A stretch of 64,000 bases of DNA from Collinsella aerofaciens (GCF_015554145.1 NZ_JADNHZ010000005.1:1-64000), one strand, 5' to 3'; counted from the first letter of the stretch, positions 16,102 through 26,095 are shown. Numbers and translations are program-made. The notes: generated by a model not told the origin, from the letters alone.

Positions 16102-19100
16102 ATGGCATTCGTCCATCTGCACAACCACACCGTTTTCTCCATGCTCGACGGCGCAACCCGTATCCAGGATATGGTCAATCGCGCCGTAGAGCTGGGCATG
16201 CCCGCCGTCGCCATTACCGACCACGGCTACATGTATGGCGTGCCCGACCTGGCGCTGGCCTGCGACGCCGTCAACCACAACACGCCTGAGTACAAAACCT
16301 GGAGCCACGACAAGGCCTTCTTGGAAAAGGATCGCCGCGACGAGCTGGTGGAGCCCGATCCCGAGGAAAACCCGCGCGAGCATGCCCAGTATGTGAAGGA
16401 CATGGCCATGTGGGACGAGAAGGGCAACATCGACGAGCTCAAGCCGCCTCTGGTCATCAAGCCCATCTTTGGCTGCGAGGTCTACTTTACGCCGGACGAG
16501 ACCCTTGCTCGCGACCATAAGCCCGAGCTCTACCACATGATCCTTCTGGCCAAGGACCAGGAGGGCTACGTCAACCTGATGCAGACGGTCTCCGAGGCAG
16601 CCGTGCAGGGCTTTTACTACAAGCCCCGCGTGACGCTCGACAACCTGCGCCGCCACGCCAAGGGCATGATCTGCACCAGCGCCTGCATCGCGGGCATCAT
16701 TCCCAAATACATCGACCGCGGTGACATGGAGGGCGCCATCAAGTGGGCCGAGACCTTCCGTGATACCTTCGAACCTGGCGACTTTTATATCGAGATCCAG
16801 GAACACGGCATCACCACCGACAACGGCCTGACCGATGAGCAGATGGACCGCACGCTCATCGACATCGCCAAACAGGTGGGTGTCAAGGTCATCGCCACCA
16901 ACGACTTCCACTACCTGCGCCGCGAGGACGCTCCCGTGCAGGACGTCATCATGTGCATCGGCATGAACGCCAAGGTCGACGACCCCAACCGCATGCGCAT
17001 GACTGGCTCGGAGTTTTACATGAAGACCGAGGAGGAGATGCGGGCGATGTTCCCGTATTGCCCCGAGGCCTGCGACAACACGCTCGAGATCGCCGACAAG
17101 TGCTACGTCGAGCTGGACTGGGACTCCATCATTCTGCCGCGCTTCCCGTTGCTCGACCCCGGCGAGACGCACGAGAGTCAGTTCCGCCGCGAGTGCGAGA
17201 AGGGCCTGCGCCAGCACTACGGTGACGACTGGGCCACGCGCGAGATCGGTGGCGTCAACATCAAAGAGCGCTTTGAGTACGAATACAAAGTCATCTGCGA
17301 CAAGGGCTTTGCCGCCTACTTTTTGATTGTTGCCGAGTACGTGCAATGGGCCAAAGACAACGGCATCGGCGTCGGCCCCGGCCGTGGCTCGGCTGCCGGC
17401 GCTATCGTCGCCTACGCCATGAACATCACCGCGTTCGATCCGCTCGAGAACGGCCTGATGTTCGAGAGGTTCCTGTCCCCGCAGCGTACCGAGATGCCCG
17501 ATATCGATATGGACTTCGACGATGAGCGGCGCCTCGAGGTCGTGGAGCACGTTCGCCAGCTCTACGGCCCCGAGAAGGTCACCCACGTCATCACCTACTC
17601 GACCATTAAGGCCAAGCAGGCCATCAACGACGCCGCTCGCGTCCTGGACTACCCGGTCTACATGGGCCAGCGTCTGTCCAAGATGGTCTCGAGCGACCCC
17701 AAGGTCAAGCTCAAGCAGGTGCTCGAAAAGCAACCCGGCAAAGAGGACCTGTTTAACCCCGATTTTGCCGAGGCATATAAAAAGGACGACGACGCCCGCC
17801 GCATCATCGACACGGCGCTCTCAATCGAGGGCCTCACCCGTGGCGAGGGCGTGCACGCGTGCGCCGTTCTGATCTGCCGCGACCCCGTCAACGAGCACGT
17901 GCCCACCAAGCTCGACACCAAGGGCGGCGTCGAGATTACCCAGTACGAGGGCCATACCGTTGCCGACATGGGCCTGCTCAAGATGGACTTCTTGGGCCTG
18001 CGCACGCTGACTGTTATCTCCAAGGCCAAGGCAAACATCAAAAAGAACTTCGGCATCGACATCAAAGAGGAAGAGATTCCCTTTGACGACCCCGAGATCT
18101 TTAAGCTCATGGGTTCCGGCCACACCGCCGGCGTCTTCCAGGTCGAGTCCGCCGGCATGACGGCCACGATCAAGAACATGAAGCCCACCGAGTACAAGCA
18201 CGTCGTGGCATTGATCGCTCTGTACCGCCCGGGCCCGCTGGGCGCCGGCATGGTCTCGTCTTACATCAACCGTATGAACGGCAAGGAGCCGGCGGTCTCC
18301 TACGACGACCGCCTGGACGACATCCTGGGCGAAACCTACGGCACCATGGTCTACCAGGAGCAGGTTATGCTCATCTCCGTCGAGATGTGCGGCTTCTCCA
18401 AGGGCGAATCGGACTCGCGTATCCGTAAGCCCGTGGCTAAGAAAAAGATCAAGCTGCTCACGTCGACGGTGCTCCACTGGGAGGATGGCTCGGACGAGAC
18501 CACCTACGACCACTGGATGAACGGCGCTATCAAGAATAACTACACGCGCGAGGTCGCCCAGAAGATTTGGGACGATGTTCTCGAGTTCGCGTCCTACGCC
18601 TTCAACAAGTCGCACTCCGCCGGCTATGCCATTCTGGTTATGCAGACGGCGTGGCTCAAGGCGCACTATCCGCACGAGTACATGGCGGCCGTTCTGACGT
18701 CCTATACGGGCAAGACCGACAAGATCGTGCACTACGTCTCGGCATGCCGTCACGACGGCATCCCCGTGCTGTCGCCAGATGTCAACGAGTCCGGTACCGA
18801 GTTCACGGCTACCAAGGAGGGCGTGCGCTTTGGTCTGGCCGGCATCCGCGGCGTGGGCACCGGCGTGGCGCAGGCGATTATCGCCGAGCGCGAGGCGGGC
18901 GGTCCGTTTAAGACGCTGCACGACTTTGTCGAGCGCGTGGACTCGAGCCAGGCCAACCGCCGCGTGATCGAATCGCTCATCAAGGCAGGCGCCTTCGACT
19001 CCACGGGGTATCCGCGTCGCCAGATGATGCACTTTGTGGACAAGAACAACCCCGAGAACATCATCGATGCCGCGGTAAAGCGCCAGAAGGATCGCGCGAG

Positions 19101-19905
19101 CGGCCAGACGTCGTTCTTCGATATGTTTGGCGACGTTGAGGGCTCGGGCTTTGAGGTGAGCGTGCCCGATCCGGATGGCCAGGAATGGGACCGCCACCTT
19201 AAGTTGAGTCAGGAGAAGGAGGTTCTGGGCATCTATGTCTCGGACCACCCGCTACGCCCGTTTGAGTATGCACTAGCCAAGGCGCGTGACTTCTCGTTCT
19301 CGCAGATCGACACCGGCTACGAAGTTCAGAATCCTACGGGCGGCACCATCAACCAGGAAATTCCCGAGGGCAAGGCGCTGTGGTGGGCCGGCATGGTCTC
19401 GAGCGTGTCCAAGCGCGTGACCAAAAACGGTGACCCCATGGGCATCGTGCAGCTCGAGGACATGGAAGGCGAGGCCACCGTCGTCGTGTTCCCCAAGACC
19501 TACAAGGAGGCCGAGGGGTACCTGTACGGCGAGGTCGATCCCGAGACCGGCGCGCAGCTGTCCGATGCCTTTGTGCGCATTAAGGGCAAGCTCGAGCGCT
19601 CGGACCGCGGCGACCAGATCATCGCGCAGGAGATCGTGCCGCTCGAGCTCAACGAGGAGAACAACAAGCCCAAGGTGTTTGAGGTCATGGTGCCCAACAG
19701 CCGCTTTAGCCAGGGCAATATGGCGCGCCTGGCCACGGTGCTCACCGCAAACCCGGGCGGCGACCGCGTGGAGATCTTTATCGAGCAGGTGGACGGGCGC
19801 GTGCTGCGTGCCGAGGTACCTGCCAAGGTCAACGCGCGTTCGATTCCGCTGCTGGCCGAGGCCAAGGCCATTGTGGGTAACCAGGGCCGCGTGACGGTGA
19901 TCTAA
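16102..19905 (+). CDS. dnaE: DNA polymerase III alpha subunit
   Basis: This 1267-residue replicative polymerase is the catalytic core that extends both strands. The N-terminus is a PHP domain (FVHLHNHTVFSMLDG, then AITDHGYMYG). It carries a charged insert around residues 70-115 (DKAFLEKDRRDELVEPDPEE) between PHP strands. The palm holds the two-aspartate motif PDIDMDFDD (about residue 466), preceded by GVGPGRGSAAGA. The fingers and tau-binding regions are followed by a helix-hairpin-helix (FGLAGIRGVGTGVAQAI) and an OB domain (WWAGMVSSVSKRVTKNGDPMG). It is DnaE, not PolC. Start ATG 16102 gives the usual N-terminus directly at the PHP domain. The SNF2 gene follows within 30 bases. Confidence 0.97.
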   Translation: MAFVHLHNHTVFSMLDGATRIQDMVNRAVELGMPAVAITDHGYMYGVPDLALACDAVNHNTPEYKTWSHDKAFLEKDRRDELVEPDPEENPREHAQYVKDMAMWDEKGNIDELKPPLVIKPIFGCEVYFTPDETLARDHKPELYHMILLAKDQEGYVNLMQTVSEAAVQGFYYKPRVTLDNLRRHAKGMICTSACIAGIIPKYIDRGDMEGAIKWAETFRDTFEPGDFYIEIQEHGITTDNGLTDEQMDRTLIDIAKQVGVKVIATNDFHYLRREDAPVQDVIMCIGMNAKVDDPNRMRMTGSEFYMKTEEEMRAMFPYCPEACDNTLEIADKCYVELDWDSIILPRFPLLDPGETHESQFRRECEKGLRQHYGDDWATREIGGVNIKERFEYEYKVICDKGFAAYFLIVAEYVQWAKDNGIGVGPGRGSAAGAIVAYAMNITAFDPLENGLMFERFLSPQRTEMPDIDMDFDDERRLEVVEHVRQLYGPEKVTHVITYSTIKAKQAINDAARVLDYPVYMGQRLSKMVSSDPKVKLKQVLEKQPGKEDLFNPDFAEAYKKDDDARRIIDTALSIEGLTRGEGVHACAVLICRDPVNEHVPTKLDTKGGVEITQYEGHTVADMGLLKMDFLGLRTLTVISKAKANIKKNFGIDIKEEEIPFDDPEIFKLMGSGHTAGVFQVESAGMTATIKNMKPTEYKHVVALIALYRPGPLGAGMVSSYINRMNGKEPAVSYDDRLDDILGETYGTMVYQEQVMLISVEMCGFSKGESDSRIRKPVAKKKIKLLTSTVLHWEDGSDETTYDHWMNGAIKNNYTREVAQKIWDDVLEFASYAFNKSHSAGYAILVMQTAWLKAHYPHEYMAAVLTSYTGKTDKIVHYVSACRHDGIPVLSPDVNESGTEFTATKEGVRFGLAGIRGVGTGVAQAIIAEREAGGPFKTLHDFVERVDSSQANRRVIESLIKAGAFDSTGYPRRQMMHFVDKNNPENIIDAAVKRQKDRASGQTSFFDMFGDVEGSGFEVSVPDPDGQEWDRHLKLSQEKEVLGIYVSDHPLRPFEYALAKARDFSFSQIDTGYEVQNPTGGTINQEIPEGKALWWAGMVSSVSKRVTKNGDPMGIVQLEDMEGEATVVVFPKTYKEAEGYLYGEVDPETGAQLSDAFVRIKGKLERSDRGDQIIAQEIVPLELNEENNKPKVFEVMVPNSRFSQGNMARLATVLTANPGGDRVEIFIEQVDGRVLRAEVPAKVNARSIPLLAEAKAIVGNQGRVTVI

Positions 19906-19933
19906 GCTACCCCGGGTGAGATTGGAGGAAGTG

Positions 19934-22900
19934 ATGGCGCAGGGGACGTTTGTGCAGGCGCTTCGCAAAGAGGCGGCGTTGAGCGGCACCTTTATGAAGG
20001 GGCGTTCGCTCATGCTCAACGGCGCCGTGCTGTCGATCGAGGACAGCGGCTCGCGCTTCTCCAAAAACGTGACGGTCGAGGGCTCGGTGCGCGGTTCGCG
20101 TGGCGACCTGTACAAGACGCACGTGGCGCTCGACATGGACGAGCACGAGGTAATCGACTACGACTGCGATTGCCCCGCCGCCTATCGTTACCCCGGTATG
20201 TGCAAGCACGCTATTGCCACGGCTCTGGCGTATTTGGATGCCAGCGGCGCCGAGCCCGTCGAAGGTTTGCGCACGCCGGTTCGCACGTTTACGGCGCAGT
20301 CGAAACAGCCCGCGCGCACCGCACCCAAAGCGCCGGCCGTCAACCCCAACTTTCCCTTTCCGGCGCCCGTCCCCACGAGCCCGAGCCTTGTGGCGGCGCT
20401 CTCCGATCTTTCGGACGCGCGCATGGATGAGCTGGCGAGCATGCGCCGCAAGCTTGCCGGTGCCGTTGATCCCGACGCCCCCAAAGCGGCATTGGAGCCC
20501 TCGTTGGTGCCGTACTACAATCCGCTGTTCGCTGACCGCTTTAGCTGGGCGCTCGAGTTCCGCATTCGCTGCGGATCGGTCTCCTACGTGGTCAAGGACA
20601 TCGACGGCATGGCCGATGCCTACGTGCGCGGCGGCACGTTCTCCTATGGCAAGAAGCTCACGTTTGTCCATTCACCTGAGGCCTTTGACGAAACATCGGC
20701 AAAGCTGCTCAACCTTGTTGTGACGACAGTTGCCTATCTCGATGACATCACAAGCTCGCGTTCGGCGTCGTACGACTTTGCCCGCAGCGGTTTTGTTGCC
20801 GAGCGTCAGTTGCCGCTGTCCGAGCATAGCATCGTATATGTGCTGGACCTGCTGCGCGGCCAGACCATCTCCTTTGAGCCCGCCTGGTCGCGGGGGATGA
20901 CGACGCATCGCACCTACGACGTGGCGGTTGAGCTGTCTCCGCAAGGGGAGGACGAGGCATCCGCTAAGCGCCCACCGCTGCTTGCCGCCAAAATCGCGCC
21001 GGCGGCTGGTGGTAGCTATGACCTGCGCCTGCCCGCCGATATGTACTGCTTTGCGTCGGGCGATGCCGCCTACTTGGTTGACACGCGCCGCGCGCGCCGT
21101 ACCGACGCTGCATTTGCTCAGCATGCCGCACCTTTTTTGTCGCGCTTGCTGCCGTGCCGCACGCCCGCCCATATTGCCGCCGAGCAGGTGGGTGAGTTCT
21201 GCCGTATGGCGCTGCCCATTTTGCGCGACTACACCGACCTCACCGCGCCCGCCGCGCTCGATACCGTGGCACCCGAGCCGAGCTTTGCTATGGCGATCGG
21301 TGTCGACGATGGGCTCGTGACCTGCAAAATTACGGTTACCTACGGCGATTGGTCGGCGGATCTCTTTAGCCTGGGCGCTCCGGGCAGCCCCTTCGAAGAG
21401 CAGCGCCCCGGTGTGCCACCCCGCGACGAGGTGGCGGAGTTTCGCGTTATGGATACAGCGGCCCTGTACTTCGATTTCTACAAGGGCGGTCTGGCGTTTG
21501 AGGAGCGCGATGATGAGAGCCTGTTCCACTTGCTGACCGAGGGCCTGTCTGCCCTGTCCGAGCTGGGTGAGGTCATGCTCAGCGACCGTCTGCGCCAGAT
21601 TTCGGTCCGCCCTGCGCCCAAGCTCTCGGTGCGCGCGACCGTCAAGAGTAACCTGCTCGATGTCGAACTGGGCGCGAGCGGCCTTTCGGCGGCAGATCTT
21701 GCCATCTATCTGGACTCGTACAAGCGCCACCAGACGTTCGCGCGCCTGACGTCCGGCGACATCGTGCGCCTGGATGAGGGAGCGCGTGCCGCGTTTGGTC
21801 TTGCCGAGGACCTAGGCGTCGATGCCGTCGACCTGCTCGACGGCGTGTCGCTTCCCGCGTCGAGTACCCTTTTTGTCGATAGCATGCTCGCACGCACGCC
21901 GGCGCTCGAGGCCGATCGCGACGCTGCGTTCCGCCGCACCGTCGAGCGCCTGGACACGCTCGGCAAGATGGACTTTACGGTACCCGCCTCGCTCAAGGCA
22001 ACGATGCGCGGCTACCAGGTCGACGGATACCAGTGGCTCGGCTCGCTCGAACACCTGGGCCTTGGCGGCATCTTGGCCGACGACATGGGCCTGGGCAAAA
22101 CGCTCCAGATGATTGCGCATATTCTGGCGCGCGTGGAGGCGGGGAACACCAAGCCCACGCTCGTGGTATGCCCGGCCTCACTCGTGTACAACTGGACCGC
22201 CGAGCTGGAGCGCTTTGCCCCGTCGCTCGATGTGTGCGCCATCGTGGGCGCCAAAGCTCAACGTCGTGTACAGATTGCCGGCGTGGCCGAGCATAGCGTG
22301 GTTGTGACGTCGTATGATCTTATGCGGCGCGATATCGACGAGTACGTCGAGCAGGATTTTGCCCGCGTGGTGCTCGATGAGGCCCAGTACATTAAAAACC
22401 CGCTCACGCAGGTGGCGCGCGCTGCCAAGCGCCTGCCTGCCGGCGTGCGCTTTGCCCTGACGGGCACGCCCATCGAAAACCGCCTGTCCGAGCTCTGGAG
22501 CATCTTCGACTTTTTGATGCCGGGCCTTTTGGGGACGCGCGAGTCGTTTGCCAAGCGCTTTGAGAGCCCCGTCGAGCATGCCGAGGGCGATAGCGCCGCT
22601 CGCCTGCAGGCGCTCGTGTCGCCGTTTGTGCTGCGCCGTGTTAAGGAAGACGTGGTGGCCGACCTGCCCGAGAAGATCGAGGACACCGTCATGGCACAGC
22701 TTACCGGCGAGCAACGCAAGCTCTACCTGGCCAACCAGGACCGCATCGCCCAGCAGGTGCAGCACCGCGAGGCTGGGGAGTTTAAGAAGGACAAGCTCAA
22801 GGTGCTCGCCGAGCTCACCAAGCTGCGCCAGATCTGCTGCGACCCACGTCTACACTACGAGGATTACAAGGCGGGGAGCGCAAAGCTCGATACGTGTATG

Positions 22901-23398
22901 GAGCTCGTGCACGGCGCACTCGACGGCGGGCATCGCATCCTGTTGTTCAGCCAGTTTACGGGTATGCTCGATATCATCGGTAAGCGCTTGGCCAAGGAGG
23001 ACATCGCCTTCCTTAAGCTCACGGGCGCTTCGTCTAAGGAGAGCCGCGCCAAGATGGTCGCGCAGTTCCAAGCGGGCGAGGTCCCGGTCTTTTTGATTTC
23101 GCTCAAGGCGGGCGGCGTGGGCCTTAACCTGACGGCGGCCGACGTGGTCATCCACTACGACCCGTGGTGGAACGTGGCGGCGCAGGACCAAGCGACCGAC
23201 CGCGCGCATCGTATTGGCCAGCAACATACCGTGACCGTGTACAAGCTCATCGCCAAGGACACGATCGAGGAGCGCATCATGCAGATGCAGGAGTCCAAGC
23301 GCGACCTGGTCAACAGCGTGCTCGGCGGCGACGGCATCTCGTCGGCGCTGTTTACCCGCGAAGATGTTCTGGCGCTGCTGGGCGGCGACGGGCGCTAA
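19934..23398 (+). CDS. SWIM-domain SNF2-family helicase/ATPase
   Basis: This is a protein of about 1154 residues. Near the N-terminus is a SWIM zinc finger (DCDCPAAYRYPGMCKHAIA, CxC...CxH, about residues 75-100). After a long middle region come the SNF2 motor motifs ILADDMGLGKTLQ (Walker A, about 716), LVVCPASLVYNW, VVLDEAQYIKN (DEAQ box, about 815), ALTGTPIENRLSELWSIF and the helicase C lobe with FSQFTGMLDII, LKAGGVGLNLTAADVVIHYDPWWN and DRAHRIGQ. Bacterial members (YwqA/HepA-like) are nucleic-acid translocases thought to remodel DNA- or RNA-polymerase-bound complexes; the precise role is unknown. ATG 19934 follows GGAGGA by 5 bases. GTG 19931 and GTG 19916 are less likely. It probably shares a transcript with dnaE. 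Confidence 0.92.
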   Translation: MAQGTFVQALRKEAALSGTFMKGRSLMLNGAVLSIEDSGSRFSKNVTVEGSVRGSRGDLYKTHVALDMDEHEVIDYDCDCPAAYRYPGMCKHAIATALAYLDASGAEPVEGLRTPVRTFTAQSKQPARTAPKAPAVNPNFPFPAPVPTSPSLVAALSDLSDARMDELASMRRKLAGAVDPDAPKAALEPSLVPYYNPLFADRFSWALEFRIRCGSVSYVVKDIDGMADAYVRGGTFSYGKKLTFVHSPEAFDETSAKLLNLVVTTVAYLDDITSSRSASYDFARSGFVAERQLPLSEHSIVYVLDLLRGQTISFEPAWSRGMTTHRTYDVAVELSPQGEDEASAKRPPLLAAKIAPAAGGSYDLRLPADMYCFASGDAAYLVDTRRARRTDAAFAQHAAPFLSRLLPCRTPAHIAAEQVGEFCRMALPILRDYTDLTAPAALDTVAPEPSFAMAIGVDDGLVTCKITVTYGDWSADLFSLGAPGSPFEEQRPGVPPRDEVAEFRVMDTAALYFDFYKGGLAFEERDDESLFHLLTEGLSALSELGEVMLSDRLRQISVRPAPKLSVRATVKSNLLDVELGASGLSAADLAIYLDSYKRHQTFARLTSGDIVRLDEGARAAFGLAEDLGVDAVDLLDGVSLPASSTLFVDSMLARTPALEADRDAAFRRTVERLDTLGKMDFTVPASLKATMRGYQVDGYQWLGSLEHLGLGGILADDMGLGKTLQMIAHILARVEAGNTKPTLVVCPASLVYNWTAELERFAPSLDVCAIVGAKAQRRVQIAGVAEHSVVVTSYDLMRRDIDEYVEQDFARVVLDEAQYIKNPLTQVARAAKRLPAGVRFALTGTPIENRLSELWSIFDFLMPGLLGTRESFAKRFESPVEHAEGDSAARLQALVSPFVLRRVKEDVVADLPEKIEDTVMAQLTGEQRKLYLANQDRIAQQVQHREAGEFKKDKLKVLAELTKLRQICCDPRLHYEDYKAGSAKLDTCMELVHGALDGGHRILLFSQFTGMLDIIGKRLAKEDIAFLKLTGASSKESRAKMVAQFQAGEVPVFLISLKAGGVGLNLTAADVVIHYDPWWNVAAQDQATDRAHRIGQQHTVTVYKLIAKDTIEERIMQMQESKRDLVNSVLGGDGISSALFTREDVLALLGGDGR

Positions 23399-23548
23399 CC
23401 CGCTCGGGTGGGGCCGCCAGGGCGGATAGCGCACGCTGCCCCATCGTCCCCGCCCGTTATGTGTTCATTTGCAATGCCGTGGATGGTTTGTCTGCCTTTG
23501 GGCATAAGAACCATCAAGAACATTGGCACGTCAGCAAAGGAGAACATC

Positions 23549-23911
23549 ATGGCGAAATTCTTTAAGGACCCCGACGGTAAGCTCATTGCCGCCCTTGGCA
23601 ACGACGTTGCAACCCCTGCCGGTTGCACGGAACTGACCGCAAACACTGAGGACGCGGCGCACGAGAAGCACGTGCCTGTTGTCGAGACCGAGCGCGACGG
23701 TCACGTGATTCGCGCACGCGTTGGCTCGGTCGAGCACCCCAGCCTGCCCGAGCACTATATTGAGTGGATCGCCCTTGAGGCCGAGGGCCGCTTAGAGGTC
23801 CATTACCTTGAGCCCGGCATGAAGCCCGCGACGTTTTTCGCGGGCGGCTCCAAGACCGGTACCGTCTATGCCTATTGCAACCTGCACGGGCTGTGGTCCG
23901 CGACGTTCTAG
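23549..23911 (+). CDS. Superoxide reductase (desulfoferrodoxin-type, centre II only)
   Basis: This 120-residue cytoplasmic enzyme reduces superoxide to peroxide without producing oxygen, a typical anaerobe defence. The catalytic iron site is complete: His41 in EKHVP, His63 in EHPS, His69 in EHYIEW, then Cys110 and His113 in YCNLHG. The preceding Glu-Lys pair is also kept. The N-terminus still resembles a desulforedoxin domain, but only one cysteine (Cys26) remains of the four needed for centre I, so it is a one-centre form. AAAGGAG precedes ATG 23549. An upstream in-frame extension from 23408 has no family support. It is followed by a strong terminator. Confidence 0.92.
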   Translation: MAKFFKDPDGKLIAALGNDVATPAGCTELTANTEDAAHEKHVPVVETERDGHVIRARVGSVEHPSLPEHYIEWIALEAEGRLEVHYLEPGMKPATFFAGGSKTGTVYAYCNLHGLWSATF

Positions 23912-23957
23912 GAGCGCGCCCCCGCTCGGGGTATCATAGCTAGCATATGCACATGCG

Positions 23958-23989
23958 AGCGCCGGCTGCATTATGCGGCCGGCGCTTTT
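23958..23989 (+). terminator. Terminator of the superoxide reductase gene
   Basis: AGCGCCGGC and GCCGGCGCT pair across an 11-base loop and are followed by TTT. Confidence 0.85.
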
Positions 23990-24028
23990 ACTACGACAAC
24001 GATGGTTTACGACGGAAAGGGCTGAGCC

Positions 24029-26014
24029 ATGAAGCTCGCGCTTGCACAGATCGATATGCGCCTGGGTGATATTGAGGGCATTTGCGGCCGCATCGAGGAC
24101 CAGGCTCGTCTGGCCCACGAGCGCGGGGCGCGCGTGCTGTGCGTTCCGGCTCCGCTCTTTATGGGCGCCATGCCCGGGGGCCTGGTGGGCACTGCCGACT
24201 TTGAGCACGACATGCTTGCCGGCTTGACTGGTGTCGCCGAGCGTATCCAGGAGCTTGACATGATCTGCATCGTGCCCGCGGCGGTTTCGTTTGAGGGCCA
24301 GCCGCTGCTCGACTACATGATGCTCAAGGACGGTCATGTGGTGCCGGCGCGTTCGAGCATTGCCCTGCAGCGTGGCGAGAACAACGACACGCGTTGGGCG
24401 CCGCCGGTGTTCGACGTGGACGGCGTGCGCATCGCCGTGATTTTTGACTTGGACCGCGAACTCGAGATGTTGCCGACCGGTGTTGACCTCATTGCGTATT
24501 TCCAATTCAATGCGTTTGACATGACCGACCGCGAGACTGCCGCCATTGCCGCCGTTCGCAGCGGCGCCTACCGCAAGATCGCATCCAAGCGCAGTGTGTG
24601 GTTTGCCTGTATGGCGCCGGTCGGTGCCTATGACGAGTCGGTGTATACCGGCGGTTCGTTTGTGCTCGACGACTGCGGTCGCGTGGTGGCCCAAGCGCCG
24701 TGTTTTGAGGAGAGCCTGCTGGTTCAGGAGATTCAGCGCGGCGTGATGCTCGATGCCCTGGAAGATCACGAACTGCCCGAGTTCCGTTCCGAGGAGTGGC
24801 TGTGGCAGGCGCTGGTGCTCGCCGTGCGCGACAACGCCCGGGCCCACGGTGCGTCGCGCGCCGTGGTGGCACTCGAGGGCGACTTGCCGTCGTCCCTGCT
24901 GGCGGCGCTGGCCGTCGACGCTCTGGGCCCACGTAATGTGATTGGCCTGGTGCTGGGGCGCAACCGCATCTTTACGCCGGCGCAGGAGGAGGCCGAGGCT
25001 GCTCGCTGTGCCGCCGTTCGCGCCATTGCCGAGCGCCTGCATATTCGCACGGTTGAGCGCGATGCGCCGGATGCCGCGCGCGTGCTCGACCGCGATGTGT
25101 CGGCGGGCGACGCCGAGCGCCTGCGCTCTCGCACGCTGGGCCTCATGCTGGAGGACACGGCGCTCGAGTTGGGTGCGATGGCGCTGAGCCCGCTGTCCAA
25201 AACCGAGTACGCGCTGGCGGCGCCGGCGCTTTGCGGCGGCTACCAGGGCGATTACGCGCCCTTTGGCGATGTGTACCTGTCGACGCTTGAGTTTGTGGCG
25301 CGCGTGCGCAACCGCACGTCTGCCGTGGTGCCCCAGGAGCTCGTGACGCTCAACGCAGTGGAAGATTGTATGGAGCGAGTGCTGGCGCAGGCGCTCTCGA
25401 CGCTCGACGGTCCGGTCGATATGCTCGACCGCGCGGCACAGCTGCTCGGCGGGCTTGAGCCGGGTGAGGTCGATGGCGCGCTCGAGGCGCACGTGGACCG
25501 CAATCGATCTTTCGACGACATCCCGATGGCCGCTGGCAAGCCTGAGGCCTGCTCGCTGCTGCTGATGCTCGTGCGTCAGGGCGAGGCCGCCCGCCGCATG
25601 CTGCCGACGGTGCCGATCGTCTCTGCCCGTTCGTTTGCCGAGCGCGCCTGGCCGTACATGCTTGCGTGGTCCGATCTGGGGCTCAACGGCAAGGAGCGCA
25701 TGACGGTTGATTCGCTGGCGCGCGCCGAGGTGCGTCGCTTTGCCGACGACGATACGAGTGACCGTATGCGCGGTGAGATGATGGGCATTTTGGGTGAGCT
25801 GCTGGGTATTTCGCCCGAGCAGATGGAGGAGCTGCGCTCTGAGGACGGTCAGCGTCGTTTGCACGAGGGCATGAAAAAGTTCGAGGGCGAGGTTCAGGAC
25901 GCCATCGATAAGATGATGGGCGGTCAGGGCGGCTCGCAGGGTGGGCCCCAGGGTGGCCCGATGCCGCATCCGCCGGTGGATCCCCGTCAGTTTCCTTTTT
26001 TCTCGCAGAACTAA
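24029..26014 (+). CDS. Degenerate NAD synthetase-like protein (nitrilase plus synthetase fold, catalytic residues lost)
   Basis: This 661-residue protein follows the layout of glutamine-dependent NAD+ synthetase: an N-terminal nitrilase-like domain, a middle ATP-pyrophosphatase-like domain, then an unusual tail. The key residues are altered. The nitrilase Glu of PEL is Ala41 (VPAPL). The catalytic Cys position (GVxxCED) reads IAVIFDLD. The lysine region reads PARSSIAL. The synthetase P-loop SGGxDS reads EGDLPS, followed by the well-preserved LLAALAVDALGPRNVIGLVLG. PLSKTEYALA and APFGDVYLSTLE match the later synthetase motifs. The last 100 residues are helical and end in a Gly/Gln/Pro-rich stretch. 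It is probably not an active NadE and may have a structural or regulatory role (inference). Start ATG 24029 follows GGAAAGG. Confidence 0.75.
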   Translation: MKLALAQIDMRLGDIEGICGRIEDQARLAHERGARVLCVPAPLFMGAMPGGLVGTADFEHDMLAGLTGVAERIQELDMICIVPAAVSFEGQPLLDYMMLKDGHVVPARSSIALQRGENNDTRWAPPVFDVDGVRIAVIFDLDRELEMLPTGVDLIAYFQFNAFDMTDRETAAIAAVRSGAYRKIASKRSVWFACMAPVGAYDESVYTGGSFVLDDCGRVVAQAPCFEESLLVQEIQRGVMLDALEDHELPEFRSEEWLWQALVLAVRDNARAHGASRAVVALEGDLPSSLLAALAVDALGPRNVIGLVLGRNRIFTPAQEEAEAARCAAVRAIAERLHIRTVERDAPDAARVLDRDVSAGDAERLRSRTLGLMLEDTALELGAMALSPLSKTEYALAAPALCGGYQGDYAPFGDVYLSTLEFVARVRNRTSAVVPQELVTLNAVEDCMERVLAQALSTLDGPVDMLDRAAQLLGGLEPGEVDGALEAHVDRNRSFDDIPMAAGKPEACSLLLMLVRQGEAARRMLPTVPIVSARSFAERAWPYMLAWSDLGLNGKERMTVDSLARAEVRRFADDDTSDRMRGEMMGILGELLGISPEQMEELRSEDGQRRLHEGMKKFEGEVQDAIDKMMGGQGGSQGGPQGGPMPHPPVDPRQFPFFSQN

Positions 26015-26083
26015 CTATGGGATAGGATTCGCTTTCAACCCCGACACTTCAACTAAGCATCTTGGCCCCGTTGTGTTATTCTA

Positions 26084-26095
26084 GAACAGACGTTC
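26084..26095 (+). promoter_or_regulatory. LexA (SOS) box upstream of ruvCAB
   Basis: GAAC-AGAC-GTTC exactly matches the Gram-positive LexA/DinR half-sites (GAACnnnnGTTC). It lies 57 bases before the ruvC start and just downstream of TATTCT, a possible -10. Confidence 0.75.

Noticed and set aside
16066-19248. Very long open frames antisense to dnaE (555 and 475 codons)
   Set aside because: They mirror the third-position GC bias of dnaE, are rich in His/Val/Asp/Leu without domain order, and lack ribosome sites.
23792-25969. 725-codon frame antisense to the NAD synthetase-like gene
   Set aside because: His/Arg/Ala/Leu-rich shadow. I considered whether it explains the degenerate plus-strand protein, but the plus strand keeps fold-specific motifs and a ribosome site.
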